A stretch of DNA of 64,000 nucleotides, taken from positions 34,707,462-34,771,461 of the forward strand of contig OX352763.1 in assembly GCA_947095585.1 (NCBI GenBank), written 5' to 3'. The notes under the pieces were generated by a model. It was not told the DNA's origin. It worked only from the letters and a program-made list of their open reading frames with translations, and ran no database searches. Made by a program: the position numbers and the translations under genes. The stretch comes from Nephrocerus scutellatus. Lineage: Eukaryota > Arthropoda > Insecta > Diptera > Pipunculidae. This document shows, piece by piece, positions 57,324-64,000 of this stretch (position 1 is the stretch's first letter; the number at the start of each line of letters is the position of its first letter).

Positions 57324-57529
57324 TACCTTTTAGGGGGCTAGTTATGCTTCAATAAAAGCATTTTTTAAAAAAAACAACCCATAAAAATTAAAATTTTTCT
57401 TGTAAATTTTCTAATCGGGGATACACACACACACACACACTGCGTGCTCGTTTCGTGGCAAAATCATTCACCAAATGACGCAGCGGCAGCGAACAGCGCT
57501 GCTCACAAAGCACAGAGCTCATACTTTGC

Positions 57530-57860
57530 CGTGATCTGATGCGATATAGCGATATTTAAAAATTGTATATTGTGGTCCCCAAGGGGCCGATCGCTCCAAA
57601 TTTACAAAAAGTGTTTTCCATCGAAGACACACATGTGTACAAAATTTAAAGAAAATCGGGCAAATTTTGTAAAATATTCGTATGGGAGCCCCCCGAACCG
57701 GAGGTCCGAGGGGCCTCAAATTTTTATAGAAAGTATTGTCACCGGAAATATACATGTGTGCAAAATTTCAATAAAATCGGGCCATGGGAAGTGGGCTAAA
57801 AATTGATCAGAAAATCTGACCAGCCAGCCAGCCACGTGCACGCGAAGTTAATATAGAGAA
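57530..57860 (+). repeat. Dispersed repeat with ATGTGTGCAAAATTT sub-repeats, copy 2
   Basis: Two units carry ACATGTGTACAAAATTTAA and ACATGTGTGCAAAATTTC, followed by AAATCGGGC. It ends with a CCAGCCAGCCAGCCACGTGC motif. It is inverted relative to 45530-45850. An (AC)n microsatellite lies just upstream at 57424-57440. Confidence 0.6.
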
Positions 57861-57959
57861 TTTAAAAAAGTTTTTTTTTATTTTTATTTTTTACTTTTTA
57901 GTTTTTAATGAAATATGTATATAAAATTTCAATATTATTTAGATGGGATGGTAATATTT

Positions 57960-58440
57960 AGACACCCACAAGACACCCACAAGTCCCCCAAAATACCCTC
58001 CAAAGTCTTCCAAAAGACCCCGAAAGGACCCTCAAAGGACCCTTTAAAAAAAACCCTCAAGACCACACTAAAGATCCTCACAAAACCCCATCGAGACCCC
58101 CTTCAAGATTACTTAAAGACTCCATCAAGATCACCTCAGTACCCCATTTAGACCACGTTACTACCCCAATAAATACACCCTCAAGTACACCTCAAGCCCC
58201 TTAAAGGTTCCCTTAAGACCCCCTCAAAATCTTCTTCATATCCACTCAAGATTCCACTCATGACCCTCTCAAAATGCCCTCAAGAACCCCTCAAGACCAC
58301 CTAAAGGCCCCCTCAATACCTCTCTAAATATCCCCACAAAACTCCCTCGAGACCCTCTCAAGACAACATAAAGACTCACTCAATACCACCTAAAGACTCC
58401 ACTCATGACACTCTCAGAACACGCACAAGCCCCCCTCGTG
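57960..58440 (+). repeat. Degenerate CCCTCAAGACC minisatellite
   Basis: About 480 bases made of imperfect 12- to 14-base units around CCCCCTCAAGACC and CCTCAAAGGACC. The plus strand is strongly C- and A-rich, with few T runs. The frames it opens (for example 57915-58151) are only repeat translations. Confidence 0.8.
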
Positions 58441-58441
58441 T

Positions 58442-58690
58442 GTTAATGGTGCCCACTTTATAAGTACTGCACGTATAAAGTAGTACTGATATCATATTGG
58501 AGCGTAAATGTCGCAGCTTGGTTTTTAAGCGGATAAGTTATTTGCTTCTCCAGAACATAAATAGCATTCCGAACGCAGCTTCGATTTTCTGTCTGGCAAT
58601 GTTGAGCTAACCGCGGGTATTGGAAATCCTCATGGAATTTTTTAAGCTCCACTTTGTTTGCCTCAGCTTTTAGATTGTGGGCCATCAAAT
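58442..58690 (-). mobile_element. RTE-like LINE, RT C-terminal fragment
   Basis: Across two minus frames: IEAAFGMLFMFWRSK and IRLKTKLRHLRSNMISVLLY, then TCSTYKVG, matching the AFGMLSNVWRS..SLNTKLR..VLLYGCSTWKV segment of family 1-type elements. No catalytic motif is included. Confidence 0.7.
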
Positions 58691-58699
58691 TAAGGTGCA

Positions 58700-60140
58700 T
58701 TATGCATTAGAAGGGGAAACATAATCAGATCAGCATAGTTGAGGTGCTTAAGGTAAGATGTCATAGTTCATCATTTCCATGGTTACAATCAGCATTGCGC
58801 ATGAAATAGATTGCTAATGATTACCAAGAACAACAGTGATGACAATATGTAGTCCTAACGTACTCCAGTTTGGACTTCAAAGTCTGCTGACACCTTACCA
58901 ACTTACTTGCTGACACATTGTGTTGTGGTTGTGAAGAAAATTTTTTACTGATAGAAAAATGTACTTAACGGTAGGCGACCTAAATGATTTCATTTTCCAA
59001 CTGTACTGGTTCACGGTTAGCTGTTTTGCTAGGTTTTAATAAGGACCGGCGCTTTAAGTTCAAACCTTTTCGTAGCGGGTTGCTTTTAAAATGTAATGAT
59101 CTGTCTTCGTCTTTCAGTTGTTCCTCTTTCAGTTGTTCCTCTTTCAGCCTATGCCTTAAAAAATCTTTCATGATCATGCATTTATTAGTAAATGATTTAG
59201 AATAAAATTATATATTGAAACCTACAGATTTTCACACTCTGTACTTATATAGAAAAACTCGTCTATCTCATCGATGGTAAAGTTATCACCTTCTGTGTTA
59301 ATCGAACATGGGATCAGGCAATAACAAATCAGTGAGTTTTACATTAATTTTACGTCGTTACAGGATAATAATCTGGCCGGTGTATACAGAGCAATCGTCG
59401 ATCGTCGATCTTTTCGAACGGGCACCATTGTGTTATTTTTGTTTCCTTTTTTGAATTTAAGTAAAGTATTGCTTTTAACACTAGCAAGGAAAAATTAAAA
59501 ATAAAACAGGTCAAAGTAAACAACCTTGACGCACTCCACTATTGATATTAAAATTTGACGCTACATGCATACTGTGGCGGAAGCATTGGCATTTCAGAAA
59601 AGGACAAAAAGCCAAACATGAAACATAGGAAGACAGAGCTGGACTTAGGCACTCTAGTGCATTGATGTCCCTTCAAAGAGAAGTGAGTTTAGGGATGCTT
59701 ACAAGACACTGCTTTTCTGAAAAGAACAGAAAAGTAGGTTCTTTCTTCCTACAAACTCTGCAATAATGATCCTTAATATTCTTTAAGTTCTTAGGACATT
59801 TATGATGTGATCAATACATTACTCTTTGGCCTTACTCCAGCGGGTTCTGTTCACAGTTGTACATTGTACTTAACAATAATCAGATCCATTCTCAACTACG
59901 TGCTACGTTGCAGTTATTTCGTGGGTGGGAACTTGTCTCAAAATGGCTATGAGTACACTAAACACACTACAAAGGAACGTCTGCTTAAGAACGTTTCACC
60001 TCTCGGTAGTTGAAGAAATTCGATCGATGATGACGATTGCTAGTAATTCTTAGGTACCTTTATAATGACTTTTCCAAACATCGGGGATGGTATATAATAT
60101 TAAAATTTAATTTCTCATATATATATATACATAAATATAT
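58700..60140. other. Unassigned DNA
   Basis: No gene is recognised. A 15-base word CAGTTGTTCCTCTTT is duplicated in tandem at about 59115-59145. 59590-59800 faintly resembles the R1-like RNase H spacer but lacks clear motifs. The end is (TA)-rich up to the palindrome. Confidence 0.35.
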
Positions 60141-60411
60141 ATGCTTAAGGTAAACTAAATATTTTGTGGAAATGTCGAGTCATTTGTTTCTTTGGGGTGT
60201 GCTATGATTTTTAAAAGAAAATAAAAACTTCAGTTGAGGGGCTAACGGATTGATTTTCTTAATATTTTAGGAAATTAAATCCTAATATTTTAGGAAAATC
60301 AATCCTTTAGCCCATCAACTGAAGTTTTTATTTTCTTTTAAAAATCAAAGCACACCCCAAAGAAACAAATGACTCGACATTTCCACAAAATATTTAGTTT
60401 ACCTTAAGTAT
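60141..60411. repeat. 271-bp near-perfect palindrome (no loop)
   Basis: Base 60141 pairs with 60411, and so on inward to a centre at 60276 within AATTAAA. The two 135-base arms differ at about seven positions, and the alignment needs no gaps. Arm landmarks are CTTAAGGTAAACTAAATA, GTCGAGTCATTTG and AACTTCAGTTGA. The transcript would fold into a long hairpin with almost no loop. It codes for nothing. It may be a fold-back MITE, a hairpin-RNA locus or an assembly fold-back. Confidence 0.9.
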
Positions 60412-60959
60412 AACGCCACCAACTATCAAGGCGCCATAGACATGGTATAGAAACTTCTACTCCAATTCGGTTATGCCATTTGGTATAAGCACATGAACAC
60501 CAACAACACGAGCGCCAGCAAAACTGCTTAACAGCAATATGAGCGGAAAAAAACAATTAAATTGAGGTCACCAGTTACAAGACACAATCCATATACACAT
60601 CCGCCATTCGAGCCCAACTACATTACACCGTTTTACACTTGGAAGAATCTATGCGGTAAGAATACTTAATGGATTTTGTTCTTGTACCCTTTTGCCGGTT
60701 CTGGTTGCTGTTCAGCAACCTGTGAAATCAAAGAAGAACAACAAATGGAAGTGGTTGAACTGAAAAAATAAAAAGAACAGAAACCAAATAAATGAAATAC
60801 TCGTAGATGGAGAAAACGTTTGTGTTCGCAGAATGGTACCCTCTGTACGAGCAACGAACCTATCTTTGGTGATTCTCACCTTAATTCTAGCCATTCATTA
60901 TAACCAATTGCTTGGCTTGTGAAGAATTTCCGATTGCAGCAGGTGTTTGCGCTGCTTTC

Positions 60960-60961
<2 letters not shown>

Positions 60962-60992
<31 letters not shown>
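60962..60992. repeat. (TA)n microsatellite
   Basis: About 15 TA units in an uninterrupted run. Nothing else is associated with it. Confidence 0.9.
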
Positions 60993-60995
<3 letters not shown>

Positions 60996-61146
60996 GTGCA
61001 TGAATCTATATGTATATACTCATATCTTAATTTAAAAGATTAATCTGCGATCTAATTAATCTAGTTATAAAGGAAATAAAGGAAACGATTGCACATGGCT
61101 TCAAGTAATTACTACACAATATGATTGTACATCATTATCATTTTTT

Positions 61147-61290
61147 TCCTGAGAATTGGGGAATTCAGCAGCGAATTAAGAAGCTTTCTATGACAGTTTA
61201 TACTCTCGAACACTTGACAGACATTCGGGAACGGTGGAACCGTGAACATCTTCTTGGTCGCTGTGGCTTGAAAGCCATTGCACTAAAGCA
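61147..61290 (-). mobile_element. tRNA-derived SINE, partial decayed copy F
   Basis: Shares GAATTAAGAAGCTTTC, CTCTCGAAC and ACATTCGGGAACGGTGG with the SINE body, in the same order as copies B-D. The head and the tail are missing, and many bases differ. Confidence 0.6.
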
Positions 61291-61409
61291 AGAAAAATTG
61301 CCAAATAGAGAGGACCAAAAATTAGCTTTTAAATTATAATAATATTACACGCCCAACTAAGGAGGAAAATGGCAATTGCTATAGCTATTTTTAAATAGTG
61401 TATAATATA

Positions 61410-61630
61410 CTGTTATGTCCCAACAAGAGCGCCGGATTCTCTTGTATTCAAATTCAAATTTTTGTATATAAATTTTAAAGAAAAAAACAAATTTATTTTT
61501 GAATTAAGCAAACATTCTCCATATTCTTAAATCGCGTGGTCTGTACGTGACAATTGTCAAAAAATCACCGTACAACTAGCATTAACAAAATGGCGGCAAA
61601 TTTAAATCCGGCGCTCTTGTTGGGACACCC
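61410..61630. mobile_element. Short MITE with 23-bp perfect terminal repeats
   Basis: TGTCCCAACAAGAGCGCC plus GGATT at 61416-61438 is matched exactly in reverse at 61605-61627, and TA-rich bases lie outside. The interior is AT-rich with no domain. Near the right end, AACAAAATGGCGGCAAA gives a good start context and a 20-codon frame running out through the terminal repeat. It is probably a derivative of a TA-targeting DNA transposon. Confidence 0.8.
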
Positions 61631-62229
61631 TATATATTCGCGATATATAAAAATAGGCTTTCTAATGATATATAGTCCGCCATAGTAAAAATTTAGTGAG
61701 GCGTTACTAACAACAAAACTCATATTCGTAATAGATATATAAGTAAGTACTTCAAACCAATCTATTTGATTCTGCCTTCTTCTAAGCTGCTGTGATGTCC
61801 AAAAAATTCTGGCTTAAAAGACCGTCCGAGAAGGTTCTTTCTTCTCATGATAACTACATTTATTGTCAGAGAGTTCAGCTCTTCTATTACTCACTCCTAG
61901 TAGCAGTAGTTAAAAGCTTATCAATAAACGCAAAACAATGGACCCAATTATTCTTTAGTGTCAGTTCCCTTCAAAGGCATAACTTGGTGATCCTAGTTTA
62001 GTTTCTCTTTAATATTCATGTTGTCAGTAAGAGGTATTCCTAAGCTGTGGCAAATTCAGGTCCAATTCCCCCGTGTCTGTAATGCTCTTCTGGCTGGTAA
62101 TTCTTTACAAGCTCTCTTTCCAAAGTCTTTCAAGCTCTTTTTTGTTTCGGTAACATCATCGCGGCTTTAATCACCAGAAAGGCCTCCCTCACAAGAGTTC
62201 TATTAAAAACGTTCTTCTTTTGTTGACCT

Positions 62230-62600
62230 CTGCTTTTGGTACGACAATTTCTTTACAGACCAGCAGCTTGGATGTTACAGTTAAGTCCATGTATTTTAAC
62301 AATCTCCTTTCACCTATCATCCGCTATAAACGGTCGTAATTACTGAAATAAAGTTTAAGGATTGCATTATTCGCATCGCAAAAGATTTAATTGTGCCGTC
62401 TCTAATTTTGTGTATGACAGTATCTTATGCAACCGATCAAATTCTGTAGAAGATGTAAATATCATCAGGGTTGGACTTGCCATTTCACACTGTTCTTCCT
62501 TGCCTTATTACACCAGACAATACCGTATTACACTCTCCAGCGTAAAGAGGTTAAACAGAGGGCAGACAAGTTGAACCCACGGTCGATGCACGGTGAAGAG
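62230..62600 (-). mobile_element. LINE family 2, decayed fragment
   Basis: The plus-strand text CCAGCAGCTTGGATGTTACAG at 62260 and TTAAGGATTGCATTA at 62354 match family 2 sequence at 47345 and 47490. On the minus strand this reads SKLLVCKEIVVP, compared with SKLLVCKAMVIP at 27200. The remainder is too decayed to read. Confidence 0.55.
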
Positions 62601-63139
62601 GTGTATGTATAACAACAACATGATTGTGGTCTGGGTCATTGTACAATTTATTTTGGATACCGAAATCTTTCAAGTGATCTTATAAAGTTCTTCTCTGGTA
62701 AAGCTAAAAAGTACCGCGGTCTTTGGTTTATTTACCTAGATAATCACAAAAAAATGTCAGACTGTCAGAACTGCCATAAGGCATCGAAAAGCTTTATAAA
62801 TTTTATACATACTCTATATACTAATTGGCTATGTCCCTGACGCACCAAGTAGCTCTAAAACTTTGAGTTTAATCAGAGACACAAACCACAATGAGAGCTT
62901 TTAACAGAGTCATAAACAATAACGGGAGAAACACTCTTAAATAAAACTGAGAAATATTTTAATTGAAAATTGACATTAAATTGAATAATACAAACTAGAT
63001 GTCCGTTTATTCGTATAACGGGCTGCAGCCACACTCGTCTTTTAGTAATTGGCCGCATTTTTAAGCCTAATAAATCGTATACATGTTGCCATAAAAGAAA
63101 ACGCGTTGATACTAAATATATATACAATAAATTTATTGC

Positions 63140-63340
63140 TCTAAATCGTATAGCAGTCATACCAGTCAGTCTGTCTTTCCACAGCACTATGATCCATAGA
63201 CATTCAAGACACAAGCTCATAGACATCTCCTCTCTCCTTCTCCTTTTCATTAAAGCCCACGCTGTGCGAAGCATATTACCGAACATAATAAGGGTGCGAA
63301 CCCCTTTTTGCGTACGCAAATTATAAAAAACAAAAAAAAA
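63140..63340 (+). mobile_element. CR1-like LINE, 3' end
   Basis: Contains CCCACGCTGTGCGAAGCATA and AATAAGGGTGCGAACCCC, matching the 3' end at 42013-42050, and ends in an A-run at 63330-63341. The last coding stretch is decayed but reads FPQHYDP...HRHLLSLLLL. Confidence 0.7.
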
Positions 63341-63399
63341 GGAAAGCATAGGATATCAAGATGTCAAACACGTCAAAGTCAACCATTTGCTATCTTCAC

Positions 63400-63870
63400 T
63401 ATAATCGAGTTTAATGATAGCTGCATTTTGCTGCCATTTCAAAGATGGAATATCATGATTCCCCTAGACTTTTCCAGTGCCTTTGATTTTGCCAACTATC
63501 AGTTTAGAATTAATCTTAATTTTTCTCTGACTGGCAATAAATTTGTTATGAGCTGCCTGACTTATAAATGGCAGTTGGTGTATCACAATTCCCAAATATC
63601 TTCACAAGCGGTACCTCAAGGATCAGTAGGTGGACCAATTCTATTTTCACGTTTATAAACTACCGTAATTAACAATAACTGTATATATCCCTACACAAAT
63701 GTTGTGCTTTCCAAATATCTTCCTTCCAGCAGCTCTCACAAGGCGTACCTCAAGGATCAGTAGTGGATCCAATTCTATTTTCACTTTTATAAACGACCTT
63801 AATGCCGTAATTTATAACAACTGTATGTATCACTTATACACAAAAGATGTAGGTACAATTGTACTTCTCT
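63400..63870 (+). mobile_element. CR1-like LINE, RT fragment with a local duplication
   Basis: The frame 63308-63658 includes IPLDFSSAFDFANYQF (usually LDFSKAFDCVNY), QLVYHNSQISSQAVPQGSVG and GPILF. The next about 120 bases repeat CAAATATCTTC ... CCTCAAGGATCAGTAG ... CCAATTCTATTTTCAC and read on into INDLNAVIYNN. The duplicated block spans 63590-63690 and 63709-63810. No YADD is clear before the window ends. Confidence 0.7.
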
Positions 63871-64000
63871 TCTCCTATTGTCTACGTAGTCAATGCGGTG
63901 GTCAACGATGACCAAAAAGCCTTAATTATAAAAATGACTCTCTCCTATAGATCATTATTTTTCTAACCCTTTCTTTTATTTATTCTCTTCTTATTTGGTT

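Noticed and set aside
57915..58151. 78-codon plus frame rich in KTPK and DP
   Set aside because: It is translated minisatellite; the repetition explains the composition.
59590..59800. Possible R1-like RNase H fragment on the plus strand
   Set aside because: ALMSLQREVSLGMLTRHCF is suggestive of the TGHC spacer, but no second motif supports it.
1..64000. CRISPR array, phage or bacterial operon
   Set aside because: No spacer-repeat structure, no clustered same-strand genes, and low G+C with eukaryotic transposons throughout.

Overview
This window looks like AT-rich nuclear DNA of a higher fly. The likely source is a tephritid fruit fly or a relative: the mariner copies have DD41D spacing, a type I recall as first reported from the tephritid Ceratitis rosa. 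That assignment is inference. No complete host gene is visible, and there are no prokaryotic operons, rRNA, functional tRNA genes or CRISPR arrays. Almost every long protein-like stretch is a remnant of a transposable element, so the window reads as a nested transposon graveyard in intergenic or intronic DNA.

Layout. 0.5-6.2 kb holds two opposed copies of an RTE-like non-LTR retrotransposon (called family 1 here). 6.2-11.4 kb has jockey-like, mariner and R1-like pieces, two TTAGG-type arrays, one candidate host exon at 8.5-8.7 kb and a SINE. 11.6-23.6 kb is a dense patchwork of family 2 (a second RTE-like LINE with an ATG-repeat tail), jockey/CR1-like and R1-like fragments, with an unclassified CACACGCG-rich repeat at 16.5-17.0 kb. 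23.8-26.7 kb holds a two-copy 348-bp tandem repeat and then unique-looking DNA. 26.8-32.8 kb has family 2, a SINE, an internally deleted mariner, a piggyBac-like fragment and a long R1-like element. 34-39 kb has a third RTE-like LINE, mariner halves, the second CACACGCG repeat with a SINE inside it, and chimeric LINE pieces. An intact-looking DD41D mariner lies at 38.9-40.2 kb. 41.8-44.7 kb is CR1-like, a deleted mariner and R1-like. 47-54 kb has four family 2 pieces and a SINE. 56.2-57.3 kb is a mariner with perfectly matching ends but no third catalytic Asp. The last 7 kb holds a CCCTCAAGA-type minisatellite, a 271-bp near-perfect palindrome, a small MITE and CR1-like fragments.

How the parts relate. 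The only open transposase with all catalytic residues is at 38961-40046 (-). Other mariner copies are deleted derivatives of related but distinct families, each with its own terminal repeats. The tRNA-derived SINE occurs six times, four of them with visible target duplications; it has no protein and would need a LINE partner, which the sequence does not identify. The features most worth following up are the palindrome at 60141-60411, the SINE family, the paired CACACGCG repeat, the deletion-bearing mariner derivatives and the candidate exon at 8488-8687.
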